A DNA stretch of 64,000 nucleotides, taken from the NCBI GenBank assembly GCA_031365725.1, contig JANLYQ010000117.1:1-64000 (forward strand). The letters are read 5' to 3'. The DNA is from JANLYQ01 sp031365725 (lineage in GTDB: Bacteria; Actinomycetota; Actinomycetes; JACCUZ01). The notes under the pieces were generated by a model that saw only the letters and a program-made list of their open reading frames with translations, was not told the DNA's origin and made no database searches. Positions 49,778-57,955 of this stretch are shown here, piece after piece; the stretch's first letter is position 1, and each line of letters begins with the position of its first letter. The translations under genes were made by a program, and so were the position numbers.

Positions 49778-50304
49778 CGACGTACCTCCGTCGGCGTGGT
49801 GAATCCTTCCCGGCCGAAGGTCTCCGCAAGCTCGGGCGCAAGCTCGCGCAACCGCCGCAACGCGTGCGCCGTCTGGCTCTTGACCGTCCCGGCGCTGCAG
49901 CCCATCAGCTCGGCGGTGCGGGTCTCGCCGAGGTCCTCGTAGAACCGCAGCACCAGCACCTGACGTTGCCGGTCGGTCAACCTCGCCAGCGCCTGCTGCA
50001 GAGTCAGCCGCGAGAGCACCTCGTCGGCACCGTCGGGGGCACGACCGTCGGCATCGGCGACGCCGCCCGTCGCCACCTCGCTCGAGGAGCGACGGCGCGA
50101 CCGGTCGACCACGGCGTTGTAGACCGCTCGCCGCACATAAGCCTCGGGGTCGCCACCACGCACCAGTCGACCCCACCGCCCCACGACCCGCGACAGCGCC
50201 TCCTGCACGACGTCCTCGGCGAACTGGCGGTCGCCGGTGAGCAGCCAGGCCGTGCGCAGCAGCGCGGGACCGCGAGCAGCGACGAACGCCTCGAAGCCGT
50301 CCAC
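49774..50304 (-). CDS. SigE-family ECF RNA polymerase sigma factor
   Basis: A 176-residue sigma-70 factor with region 2 (LLRTAWLLTGDRQFAEDVVQEALSRV) and region 4 (LTDRQRQVLVLRFYEDLGETRTAELMGCSAGTVKSQTAHALRRLRE, a helix-turn-helix). This is the actinobacterial SigE-family pattern. The GTG at 50304 is preferred because GGGAGGAG lies just before it; longer in-frame starts have no support. It is coupled to the membrane propeller gene, its probable sensor or antagonist. Confidence 0.92.
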   Translation of the reverse strand: MDGFEAFVAARGPALLRTAWLLTGDRQFAEDVVQEALSRVVGRWGRLVRGGDPEAYVRRAVYNAVVDRSRRRSSSEVATGGVADADGRAPDGADEVLSRLTLQQALARLTDRQRQVLVLRFYEDLGETRTAELMGCSAGTVKSQTAHALRRLRELAPELAETFGREGFTTPTEVRR

Positions 50305-50563
50305 CCCGCTCCTCCCGACGCCGCGCCGGACCCGGGACCGGGGCCTGCACTGTCTACACGCACCGGGTGCCCCGTCGGGTGGGAACCGCGAGCCAGGCCG
50401 TCTGTCCACCTGGCTCGACTCGTGCACGTCGCCGGTTCGGCGACCACCTTGCTTGCTCTGGGTGACCGACACGCGACGGCAGTAGTCGTTGCCACCATGT
50501 CGCGGACGTGGCAGCTGCGCAACGAGCTGGCTTCGAAGGCGCCGAGCTGCCTCCGTCGGGTCG

Positions 50564-51079
50564 ATGATGAGCGACGTGGGCCGCATGCACGCAGTCGCCA
50601 TCGCCGCGAGCAGCTGCGTCCTTGTCGCGGCCTGCTCGTCGACCCAACACTCGGCGGTCCCCGGACCGGTCCCGGTGTCGTCGGCGAGCAGCAGCGACGC
50701 GGTCCAGCAGTACCTCAATGCGGTCAATGTGCTCTGCGATGGGTTGGAGGAGAAGATCATCGCGCTCAACGGCGGCCAGTTCGACATCCCGTTGCGGGAT
50801 TTTCTCGCCCAGCTCGCCCGACACACCAAGCTGCGCGAGGACTTCGATCTCCAGCTCGCCGGCATCGTCGTACCCCAGGCTGCGGCCACCAGGGCGCGGG
50901 TTCTTGCCGACTACATCGCGTTTGCCAACACGCTCGACGCGGCACGACTGCAGGCCGCTCGGCAGGGCGCGGCCGCGTATCAGCGCGAGATCCACGACGA
51001 GTCGAAGTCCGCAGCAGGCGACCCCTCCATCGCCGCCCTCGACCCGGCCGGATTCAGCCAATCGTGCACCGCGCGCTGA
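50564..51079 (+). CDS. small lipoprotein of unknown function
   Basis: A 171-residue protein with a lipoprotein signal (AVAIAASSCVLVAAC, lipobox LVAAC). A Ser/Pro-rich linker and a helical domain (about 45-160) follow; a conserved-looking core reads YLNAVNVLCDGLEEKI and LRDFLAQLARHTKLREDFD. No family is recognised. Starts at 50564, 50567 and 50585 are possible. It is divergent from the sigma factor gene and could be a target of it. Confidence 0.68.
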   Translation: MMSDVGRMHAVAIAASSCVLVAACSSTQHSAVPGPVPVSSASSSDAVQQYLNAVNVLCDGLEEKIIALNGGQFDIPLRDFLAQLARHTKLREDFDLQLAGIVVPQAAATRARVLADYIAFANTLDAARLQAARQGAAAYQREIHDESKSAAGDPSIAALDPAGFSQSCTAR

Positions 51080-51140
51080 TCCGCGAAGACTTCGCTGATC
51101 GGCAGCAGCACGGGCGGACAGGATGACTGTGGCGCGCCGC

Positions 51141-51146
51141 TAGAGT
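51141..51146 (+). promoter_or_regulatory. -10 box (TAGAGT) of the CHAD operon
   Basis: TAGAGT ends 9 bases before the ATG, giving a transcript with almost no leader. Confidence 0.45.
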
Positions 51147-51155
51147 GCACTGACC

Positions 51156-52688
51156 ATGATCAGCGCGCCTGGACCCCTGCACGCGCTCGATGGTGGGCCG
51201 CTGCCCGTGGATCCCCTGCTCAAGGCATTGCGCAAGGCTTTCACGGTCCAGGCCAACCCCGCGCAGGCTGTACGCCGGCAGCGGCTCGACACCTTCGACC
51301 ACCTGCTCGCGAGGGTCGGGATGACCCTCGAGCAGCTCACGACGCCCCGCCGTGGCACGCGCCTCCTGTTGCGTCGGGTCGGCGCACCTGACCTGGCCAC
51401 CACCGTCGACGGCCAGCGCTGGCCGGCCATGGCCGATGCCCTGCCGGCCGGTGCCCTCCGTGACGCCGTCGCTCCGATTATCGGCATCCGCGCACTGGTG
51501 CAGCAGGGGGACGAGCGCCGCACGATCCGGCGGATCGACCTGCGCAACGGCGACGGCAAGGTCGTCGCCCGGATCGCGCTCGACGAGCCGGTCAGCGCGA
51601 GCCGGTCCAGGGGTGGCGCACCCACCGTCAGCGTGCTCCCCCTGCGCGGCTACGACGCTGACGCCCGCAAGGCACTCGCCATCGGGGAGCGAGTAGGGCT
51701 GATCGACGAGACGACCGCGACCGACGCCGACGCCGACGCGTCAGCACCAGCCCCCAAGCCCGCACCACCGCACCGCGACGACCCTGCCGCCGCCCTGCTC
51801 GCCCAAGCCCTGCAAGGGTTTTCGGCAGCCATGGCCGACAACCTGCCCGGGTTGATCGACGACATCGACACCGAGTTCCTGCACGACCTGCGGGTGGCGG
51901 TGCGCCGCAGCCGGTCGACCCTCAAGCTCGGCCGCCCGGCGCTGCCCGACACCTTCGCCACCCGCTGGGAGCCCGCCTTCAAGTGGATCGGCGACCTCAC
52001 CACGCCGGTGCGCGACCTCGACGTCTACCAGCTCGACCTGCCCACGATGGCCGGCTGGTTGGTGGCGGCGACACCTGCGGACCTGCAGCCCTTCGCCGAG
52101 CACCTGGCGCGGCGGCGTACGACAGCGCGACGCACGTTGCTGCGGGGGCTGCGCGGCACGCGATATCGCACCCTGGTCGCCGAGTGGGACCATGACTTGG
52201 CTGCGCTGGCTGCTCTAGCAGCCGCGCCCACGGAGGACGGTCCCACCGCCGGGGCACTGGCTGACACCGCCGTCAGCCGCTCCTACCGCCGGGTGGCCCG
52301 CGGCGGAGCAGCCATCGACGTCGACTCCCCACCCGAGGACCTGCACACCCTGCGCAAGCGGTGCAAGGAGCTGCGCTATGCCCTGGAGGTCTTCGCACCG
52401 GTGCTCGATGCTGCCAAGCGCAAGCAGGCCGTCGCCGACCTCAAGGGCCTGCAGGACGTGCTCGGCCGCTTCCAGGACAGTGAGGTGCAGAGACTTGCGC
52501 TGCGCGACTTCGCCGCCGAGATGATGGCCGACGGCACGTCACCCGCTGCGGTGCTGGCGATGGGCGAGCTGATCGCGCACCTCGAGGCCGAGCAGGCCAG
52601 GGCACGGCGCGACTTCGAGGCTGCGTTCGCGACGTTTGCGCGACCGGCGAGCGCGGAGCGGATGCTGCACCTCGGGGGGCGACCGTGA
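51156..52688 (+). CDS. CHAD-domain protein with degenerate CYTH-like N-terminus
   Basis: A 510-residue protein. Residues about 205-495 are a CHAD domain (conserved histidine alpha-helical domain) with the two basic His motifs EFLHDLRVAVRRSRS and LHTLRKRCKELRY; the domain binds polyphosphate granules in other bacteria. Residues 1-185 follow the strand order of a CYTH fold (DTFDHLLARVGMTLEQL, then LLLRRVG) but lack the ExExK metal/phosphate motif. A Asp/Ala/Pro linker joins the halves. It is the first gene of a three-gene operon: its stop overlaps the parA-like GTG (GTGA). Confidence 0.85.
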   Translation: MISAPGPLHALDGGPLPVDPLLKALRKAFTVQANPAQAVRRQRLDTFDHLLARVGMTLEQLTTPRRGTRLLLRRVGAPDLATTVDGQRWPAMADALPAGALRDAVAPIIGIRALVQQGDERRTIRRIDLRNGDGKVVARIALDEPVSASRSRGGAPTVSVLPLRGYDADARKALAIGERVGLIDETTATDADADASAPAPKPAPPHRDDPAAALLAQALQGFSAAMADNLPGLIDDIDTEFLHDLRVAVRRSRSTLKLGRPALPDTFATRWEPAFKWIGDLTTPVRDLDVYQLDLPTMAGWLVAATPADLQPFAEHLARRRTTARRTLLRGLRGTRYRTLVAEWDHDLAALAALAAAPTEDGPTAGALADTAVSRSYRRVARGGAAIDVDSPPEDLHTLRKRCKELRYALEVFAPVLDAAKRKQAVADLKGLQDVLGRFQDSEVQRLALRDFAAEMMADGTSPAAVLAMGELIAHLEAEQARARRDFEAAFATFARPASAERMLHLGGRP

Positions 52689-53422
52689 GGGTCTACGCGA
52701 CGTACAACATCAAGGGTGGGGTGGGTAAGACGTCGACCGCCGTCAACCTTGCCTATCTCTCGGCGCGCGAGGGTCGGCGCACACTGCTGTGGGATCTCGA
52801 CCCGCAGGCCGCCGCGACGTTCCTGTTCCGGGTGCGGCCGCGCGTCAAGGGCGGGGGTCACGGTCTGGTCAGTCGCAAGCGACCGGTCGAGGACGCGTTG
52901 AAGGCCACCGACTTCGACAACCTCGACCTGCTGCCGGCCGACTTCAGCTATCGCAACATGGACCTGGACCTGGACGACACCAAGAAGCGCACGACCCGGC
53001 TCGGTCAGCTGCTCGACACGGTCGCAGACGACTACGACGTAGCGGTGCTCGACTGCCCGCCGAGCATCTCGCTGGTGTCGGAGAACGTCATGCACGCCGC
53101 CGATGTCCTGCTGGTGCCGTTGATCCCGGCGACGCTGTCGCTGCGCACCTTCAACCAGCTCACCCGGTTCGTCGGCGAGTCCGAGGGTCATCGCCCTGAG
53201 ATCGTGGCGTTCTTCTCGATTGCCGACCGGCGCAAGCGGTTGCACCGCGACGTGATCGCGGCGCTGCCACGCGACGGAGCGCGGGTCGCCGACACCGTCG
53301 TGCCGTCACTGTCCCTGATCGAACGCATGGCTGAGCACCGTGCTCCGGTGCCGGCGTTCGCGCCGAGCAGCCCGGCTGCGCGGATCTATGAGTCGCTGTG
53401 GGCCGAGGTTCGCCCGTCATGA
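52685..53422 (+). CDS. ParA-family ATPase in a CHAD/CYTH operon
   Basis: A 245-residue ParA/Soj-type ATPase. The deviant Walker A is KGGVGKT with both signature lysines (Lys10 and Lys15). Walker A' is LLWDLDPQAA and Walker B AVLDCPPSISL. The length is that of a small ParA without N-terminal DNA-binding domain, so it would bind the nucleoid non-specifically. It overlaps the CHAD gene upstream (GTGA) and the CYTH gene downstream (ATGA). No ParB or parS is nearby, so the cargo is probably not DNA. A granule or protein complex bound through the CHAD/CYTH partners is a sensible inference. Confidence 0.9.
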   Translation: MRVYATYNIKGGVGKTSTAVNLAYLSAREGRRTLLWDLDPQAAATFLFRVRPRVKGGGHGLVSRKRPVEDALKATDFDNLDLLPADFSYRNMDLDLDDTKKRTTRLGQLLDTVADDYDVAVLDCPPSISLVSENVMHAADVLLVPLIPATLSLRTFNQLTRFVGESEGHRPEIVAFFSIADRRKRLHRDVIAALPRDGARVADTVVPSLSLIERMAEHRAPVPAFAPSSPAARIYESLWAEVRPS

Positions 53423-54846
53423 GCGCCACCACCACCCAGATCGAGATCGAGGCCAAGTACGACGTGGCCGACGGGCAGGCTGTTGTGCCCGCCGATCTCC
53501 TTGGTGTCGGAGCTCGCGCAGGCGTCAGTGGTCGGGTCGCCTCGGTCGTCGCGCAGGCCCCGATGGTCCTCACCGCCGTCTACGTCGACACCGCCGACCT
53601 TGCCCTAGCTGCCGCGCGCACGACCTTGCGCCAGCGCAGCGGCGGCACCGACGACGGGTGGCACCTCAAGCTGCCGCTCGCCGACGGCGCCCGGCTGGAG
53701 GTGCACCGACCCCTCGGTCGTACGTCGACACCGCCGGCGGCCCTCACCTCCCTTGTCGCCGCAGTGACCCGCGGCAGCCGGCTGCAGCCGGTCGCGACCC
53801 TGGTCAACCACCGCACCGTGCACCACCTGCTCGACGCTGACGGTCGGGTCCTTGCTGAGCTGGCCGACGACTCCGTCACCGGCACCCGGCACGCTGACGG
53901 GCACGTCGTCACCTGGCGCGAGCTCGAGGTCGAGCTGGTCGACGGTGACCGAGCGCTGCTGGCCGCGTTGGACAAGGCCGTGCGCGGCGCCGGCATCGCA
54001 CCGGCCGGCGGCCCGTCGAAGGTGGCCCGCGTGCTGCCCGCCCCGACAACCCGACCAGCAACCGGTGCGCTGGCCGACCTCGTCGGCGCCGACCCGATGG
54101 TGCGTCTTGACCGACCCGGCGGGGCGACGCTCATGCACGCAGCGCTGCGCCGGCTGCAGGCTCTGCAGGCTCTGCAGCGGCGCGCCGACCGACCGGCGCT
54201 GGCGGCACGGTCGGCCAAGCGGCTGGCCGACCGAGCGGCACTCGTCGGTCGCCTGGTGGCCGTCGAGGCGGCCGTCAGCAGCCTCCGTGCGCTTGTCGCC
54301 GACGAGCCGAGCGGCCTGCTGACACCCGTGGTCGCGCGTCGCATCGAGCGCGGCCTCGTGTCGGCGCGACGGGTCGCGCTGACCGCCGTACGACGATCGC
54401 TGTCCGACAGCGAGCAGGGTCTGCTGCTCGATGCCCTAGCAGCTGCCGACCTCGAGGCTGCCGCCGTGTCGGCGGTGTCGGCCCGCAAGGCGGCGCGCCG
54501 GGCCAGCCGCGGGACGACAGCCGAGACGGTCAGCGAGGCACTGACGGCAGGCGCGAGCACCGGAAGCACCGGCGGCAAGGCTGCGCGGGTGCATCGTGTT
54601 CTCACCAAGCTCGACCGGGTGCTCACCGAGGCCCACGCGCTCGACACCGGCCGCGAGGTGCTGGCCACCCTGGCCGCCGCCCCCGGAGCCACGGTGCGCG
54701 ACGGCGTCACCCTCGGCCGGCTGGACAAGGCGCTGCAGGACCGCCGTGCGGCAACGGCAAGTACGGTCGCCCGGCTACGAGCAGAGCTGGTCGCCGCGGT
54801 CGACAAGCCCGGGCGTGCGTCGAAGCCCGCGAGGCGGGCAGACTGA
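53419..54846 (+). CDS. CYTH-domain protein with helical, CHAD-like C-terminus
   Basis: A 475-residue protein. The CYTH (triphosphate tunnel) domain covers about residues 6-205. The ExExK motif reads EIEAK with Glu9, Glu11 and Lys13, and basic/acidic tunnel strands follow (TTLRQRSGG, WHLKLPL, RELEVELVDGD). Residues 230-475 are a long Ala/Arg-rich helical region that resembles a CHAD domain but has lost most of the histidine motifs. The ATG overlaps the parA stop (ATGA). CYTH domains bind or hydrolyse polyphosphate-like chains. Confidence 0.86.
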   Translation: MSATTTQIEIEAKYDVADGQAVVPADLLGVGARAGVSGRVASVVAQAPMVLTAVYVDTADLALAAARTTLRQRSGGTDDGWHLKLPLADGARLEVHRPLGRTSTPPAALTSLVAAVTRGSRLQPVATLVNHRTVHHLLDADGRVLAELADDSVTGTRHADGHVVTWRELEVELVDGDRALLAALDKAVRGAGIAPAGGPSKVARVLPAPTTRPATGALADLVGADPMVRLDRPGGATLMHAALRRLQALQALQRRADRPALAARSAKRLADRAALVGRLVAVEAAVSSLRALVADEPSGLLTPVVARRIERGLVSARRVALTAVRRSLSDSEQGLLLDALAAADLEAAAVSAVSARKAARRASRGTTAETVSEALTAGASTGSTGGKAARVHRVLTKLDRVLTEAHALDTGREVLATLAAAPGATVRDGVTLGRLDKALQDRRAATASTVARLRAELVAAVDKPGRASKPARRAD

Positions 54847-54850
54847 CGCC

Positions 54851-55348
54851 ATGACAGAGCCGATGTCGACCGCCCAGATCTCGACCGACCCCAGCACCGC
54901 CGCAGGCGCCACCCGCGCTGCGAGCAGCATGCTCGGCGCCGGCAGCCAGCCCGTGGAGACGCTCGGCGGGCTGTTCGCGACGGCGAGCCGCGACCTCTCG
55001 ACGCTGGTCCGCCACGAGGTCGCGCTGGCCAAGGCTGAGGTCAAGGTCGACGTCAAGAACGGGGTCAAGGGCGGCGCGATGTTCGGTGCTGCCGCCTTCC
55101 TCGGGCTGCTCGCGGTCATCCTGCTCTCGATTGCGCTGGCCGAGGGGCTGGTGCGGGCCGGTGTCGTGACTTGGCTCGCCTTCCTCATCGTCGCGCTGCT
55201 CTACATCGTGCTGGCAGGTGTTCTTGCTTTCGTGGGCAAGAAGGCGGTCAGCCGGGTCGGGGCGCCCGAGCGCACGATCCGCACCACCAAGGACACAGCG
55301 GCCTTCCTCAAGAGCCCACTCTCCGGCGGGGACACCTCGGGGGCATGA
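54851..55348 (+). CDS. phage holin family / DUF1469 membrane protein (Rv3669-like)
   Basis: A 165-residue protein. A hydrophilic N-terminus is followed by the DUF1469 signature LGGLFATASRDLSTLVRHEVALAKAEVKVDVKNGVKGGAMFGAAAFLGLL, two membrane helices (about 75-98 and 104-126) and a basic tail. The family (YqjE/Act) is of unknown role despite the holin label. It starts 5 bp after the CYTH gene, so it could be co-transcribed, but its usual neighbour is the alpha/beta hydrolase downstream. Confidence 0.85.
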   Translation: MTEPMSTAQISTDPSTAAGATRAASSMLGAGSQPVETLGGLFATASRDLSTLVRHEVALAKAEVKVDVKNGVKGGAMFGAAAFLGLLAVILLSIALAEGLVRAGVVTWLAFLIVALLYIVLAGVLAFVGKKAVSRVGAPERTIRTTKDTAAFLKSPLSGGDTSGA

Positions 55349-55387
55349 GCGGGCCCGCAGCCGCGGGGGACGACGACGAGGACGCGC

Positions 55388-56332
55388 ATGCGCGGCGCAC
55401 GGCCTGACCAGCCACCCGACGCTGCGATCGCGCGGGTGCCTGGCCCGTGGGAGCACCAGATGGTCGCCGCAAACGGTGCCCGCTTCCACGTCGCGACCAT
55501 GGGCGAAGGCCCGCTTGTCCTGATGCTTCATGGGTTTCCGGAGTTCTGGTGGACCTGGCGACACCAGCTGCCGGCGCTCGCGGCGGCCGGACATCGGGTC
55601 GCGGCGATGGACCTGCGTGGCTTCGGCGCGAGCGACAAGCCGCCACGTGGCTATGACCCCTCGACGCTGGCCCAGGATGCCGCCGGCGTCATCCGCTCCC
55701 TCGGCGAACGAGACGCCGTCGTCGTCGGTCACGGCCTCGGCGGCCTGGTCGGCTGGACGATGTCGGTGGTGCACCCCCGGCAGGTACGCCGCCTGGTGGC
55801 GGTCGCCGTACCTCATCCGCTGCGGTTGCGGCGCTCGCACCTGACCCGGGCCGAGCAGCTGCGGGCGAGCAGGCACCTGCTTGCATTCCAAGCGCCGGTG
55901 CTGCCCGAGCGCACGTTGGTCGCCGACGACGCGGCGCAGGTGGCCCGGCTGTTGCGCGAGTGGTCGGCGGACAGCTCATGGCTGGACGCCGACACCGAGG
56001 CGCGCTACCGCGAGGCCGCGCAGATCCCCGGTGTCGCGCACAGCGCGATGGAGGCCTACCGGTGGGCGGTGCGCTCGATTCCGCGCACCGACGGGGTGCG
56101 CTGGGTGCGCCGGATGTCGAGCCCGGTCACGGTGCCGACGCTGCAGGTGCACGGCGCGCTGGACCGCAACGTGCTGCTGACCAGTGCGCGGGGCTCGGAG
56201 CGCTATGTCGAAGGGCCGTTCCGGCTGCAGGTGCTGGCCGACGTCGGGCACTTCCCGCAGGAGGAGGCACCGGAAGTCTTCACCCGGTTGCTGACCGGCT
56301 GGCTGGCCGACCCGACGGCGGAGGGGCTATGA
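55388..56332 (+). CDS. EphE-like alpha/beta hydrolase with a glycine at the nucleophile position
   Basis: A 314-residue alpha/beta-hydrolase fold with the oxyanion motif HGFPEFWW, the strand-turn DLRGFGASDKP and the C-terminal catalytic His region LADVGHFPQEE. The nucleophile elbow reads VVGHGLGG, with Gly116 where epoxide hydrolases have Asp and esterases Ser. The codon is GGC, one base from both GAC and AGC. Unless another residue takes over, the enzyme should be inactive. The position next to DUF1469 and upstream of marP matches Rv3670/ephE. The stop overlaps the next ATG (ATGA). Confidence 0.88.
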   Translation: MRGARPDQPPDAAIARVPGPWEHQMVAANGARFHVATMGEGPLVLMLHGFPEFWWTWRHQLPALAAAGHRVAAMDLRGFGASDKPPRGYDPSTLAQDAAGVIRSLGERDAVVVGHGLGGLVGWTMSVVHPRQVRRLVAVAVPHPLRLRRSHLTRAEQLRASRHLLAFQAPVLPERTLVADDAAQVARLLREWSADSSWLDADTEARYREAAQIPGVAHSAMEAYRWAVRSIPRTDGVRWVRRMSSPVTVPTLQVHGALDRNVLLTSARGSERYVEGPFRLQVLADVGHFPQEEAPEVFTRLLTGWLADPTAEGL

Positions 56333-56835
56333 GCGAGCCGGGTGAGGACCTCGCGCGCGACCGGGACCTCGTCGGCCGGGCCAGGAACAACCGGCTGCGC
56401 GACGGCCTCGGTCGACCGCTGCCGCGCGACGCAGCCGACGACCTTGCTGTCGCGCGGGTGCCCGAGGACGTCACGCTGCCGCCGGCGGAGTCGCTGGCCG
56501 AAGCGCAGCGACTGCTCGACGCCGGTCGCCCGTTCCACGCCCACGAGGTGCTCGAGGCGTCCTGGAAGGCCGCCTCGGATGACGAGCGCGACCTCTGGCA
56601 GGGCTTGGCGCAGATCGCCGTCGGGCTGACCCATCGCGCCCGCGGCAACGCCGTGGGTGCCGTCACCCTGCTGGAACGAGGCGCCGCGCGCCTCGCGCCC
56701 TACGCCGAGCTGCCGCCGTACGGCATCGACGTGGCGGGGCTTGTCGCCGGCGCCAGCGCCCTGGCCGCCGAACCTCTGGCACCCGACGAGCCACCACGCA
56801 CGCTGCCGCTGCTGCGGTCCCCGCGCCCCCGTTGA
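56329..56835 (+). CDS. DUF309 domain protein
   Basis: A 168-residue protein. The DUF309 core is visible at about residues 55-125: EAQRLLDAGRPFHAHEVLEASWK, WQGLAQIAVGLTHRARGN, and a final ALLERGA-like helix. The HAHEVLE and WQGL motifs are the family hallmarks; function unknown. It overlaps the hydrolase gene (ATGA). Confidence 0.85.
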   Translation: MSEPGEDLARDRDLVGRARNNRLRDGLGRPLPRDAADDLAVARVPEDVTLPPAESLAEAQRLLDAGRPFHAHEVLEASWKAASDDERDLWQGLAQIAVGLTHRARGNAVGAVTLLERGAARLAPYAELPPYGIDVAGLVAGASALAAEPLAPDEPPRTLPLLRSPRPR

Positions 56836-56905
56836 GTGGCGCCCGGCCTCGCTGTCGACAACGTGAGGTAGGCGCCCAAGTCGCCGCACTGCACCGGCGC
56901 TCAGG

Positions 56906-57874
56906 TCAGAGACCGAATGCCGTCAGCAGGTCGGGCGCGGAGCCCGCAGAGCGCAATCCCGGGCGGCGTGCGAGGTCTGATGCCGCACGCGCCAGAGCAC
57001 GGTGGTCGAGCCTGGTGCGGACGACGCGACCGTGCAGGCTCGGGTGCAGCACGACGGTGAGGATGCGGTTGCCGGCCGAGTGGTCGTCCTCGTCGAAGGT
57101 CACCACCACCGCGAGACGCCCGGAGCGGAAGTCTGCTCCCGCGCGCACCGCGTCGAGCCAGCGACCGAGCCACCGGTCGGTCGTGGAGAGGGCGCAGTCG
57201 TGCGCGTCGTTGCACAGGTCGGGCACGAGGAGCCCGACCGTCGGCAGAGTGCCGCGCACGATGTCGCCGTGCAGGGCCCCACGGCTCGGCGTACCCGAAG
57301 GACGGTCATGCCGACGGCAGGCCGCCCGCTCGTCGACGAAGTAGGTCCACGGGTTGTGGCGCACGGCGTAGCGACCGGACGACGTCGTCTGGCACCGGGT
57401 CGTCATGCCCTCGGCGTAGGTCGTGGCCGTTGTGCCGGCGACGAGCGCCTGACCGAAGATCGAGGACCCGGTCAGCGGGTGCGCCAACGGGTCGGCGTCG
57501 TCGCGGATGCCGAAGGTCGATCCGCCGGCCAGAGCGAGGTAGTTGGGCAGGGAGGGATGAGCGACGGCGTAGGAGCGGGTCGCGAGCCCGTAGCGCTTCG
57601 CCAGGGCAGCAAGCCTCGGCAGCCCCGCCGTGGCGTCGGTGGCGGCGTGGTTCTCCAGCACGACGATCAGCAGCTTGGTCGGGCGCGCGCGGAACGCCGT
57701 AGAGCTGACAGCGCCAGCGCCGACCACCGTGGACGCCGGCAGGGCACCGGATCGAGGTGTCGCTGGTGCCTGCGCGGCACAGCCGCTGACCAGGGTCACA
57801 GCCCCCGCAAGTGCGGTCAGAGCCAGCCGCGCCCGCCGCACCCGAGGGCCCCCGCCGTGTCGCTGCGTGTCCAT
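56906..57874 (-). CDS. secreted phosphoesterase / acid phosphatase-like lipoprotein
   Basis: A 322-residue protein with a lipoprotein signal (lipobox LVSGC). A phosphoesterase domain of the phospholipase C/AcpA type follows. The metal/nucleophile region is IVVLENHAATDAT, the HPSLPNYLALAGG and VVTFDEDDHSAGN motifs follow, and the last carries the Asp/His metal ligands. The start is ATG 57874, with TACCGT 6 bases before it (leaderless). It is divergent from the BNR-repeat gene. Substrate unknown, possibly phospholipids or nucleotides outside the cell. Confidence 0.85.
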   Translation of the reverse strand: MDTQRHGGGPRVRRARLALTALAGAVTLVSGCAAQAPATPRSGALPASTVVGAGAVSSTAFRARPTKLLIVVLENHAATDATAGLPRLAALAKRYGLATRSYAVAHPSLPNYLALAGGSTFGIRDDADPLAHPLTGSSIFGQALVAGTTATTYAEGMTTRCQTTSSGRYAVRHNPWTYFVDERAACRRHDRPSGTPSRGALHGDIVRGTLPTVGLLVPDLCNDAHDCALSTTDRWLGRWLDAVRAGADFRSGRLAVVVTFDEDDHSAGNRILTVVLHPSLHGRVVRTRLDHRALARAASDLARRPGLRSAGSAPDLLTAFGL

Positions 57875-57880
57875 CCGACC

Positions 57881-57886
57881 ACGGTA
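57881..57886 (-). promoter_or_regulatory. -10 box (TACCGT), leaderless start
   Basis: On the minus strand TACCGT ends 6 bases before the ATG of the phosphoesterase gene. Confidence 0.5.
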
Positions 57887-57942
57887 GACGACGACCTCGG
57901 CGCCTCGCCGTCGGAGATGTTCCCCTTGTCGGGGGTCGCGAG

Positions 57943-57948
57943 TAGCGT
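57943..57948 (+). promoter_or_regulatory. -10 box (TAGCGT), leaderless start
   Basis: TAGCGT ends 7 bases before the ATG of the BNR-repeat gene. It is divergent from the -10 box at 57881-57886, 57 bp away. Confidence 0.5.
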
Positions 57949-57955
57949 CACGGGA

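Noticed and set aside
52685..53422. A plasmid or chromosome partition locus
   Set aside because: There is no ParB gene and no parS-like repeat near the ParA; the neighbours are CHAD and CYTH genes.
54851..55348. A prophage lysis gene, from the holin-like similarity
   Set aside because: DUF1469 proteins are ordinary chromosomal membrane proteins in actinobacteria and no other phage gene is nearby.
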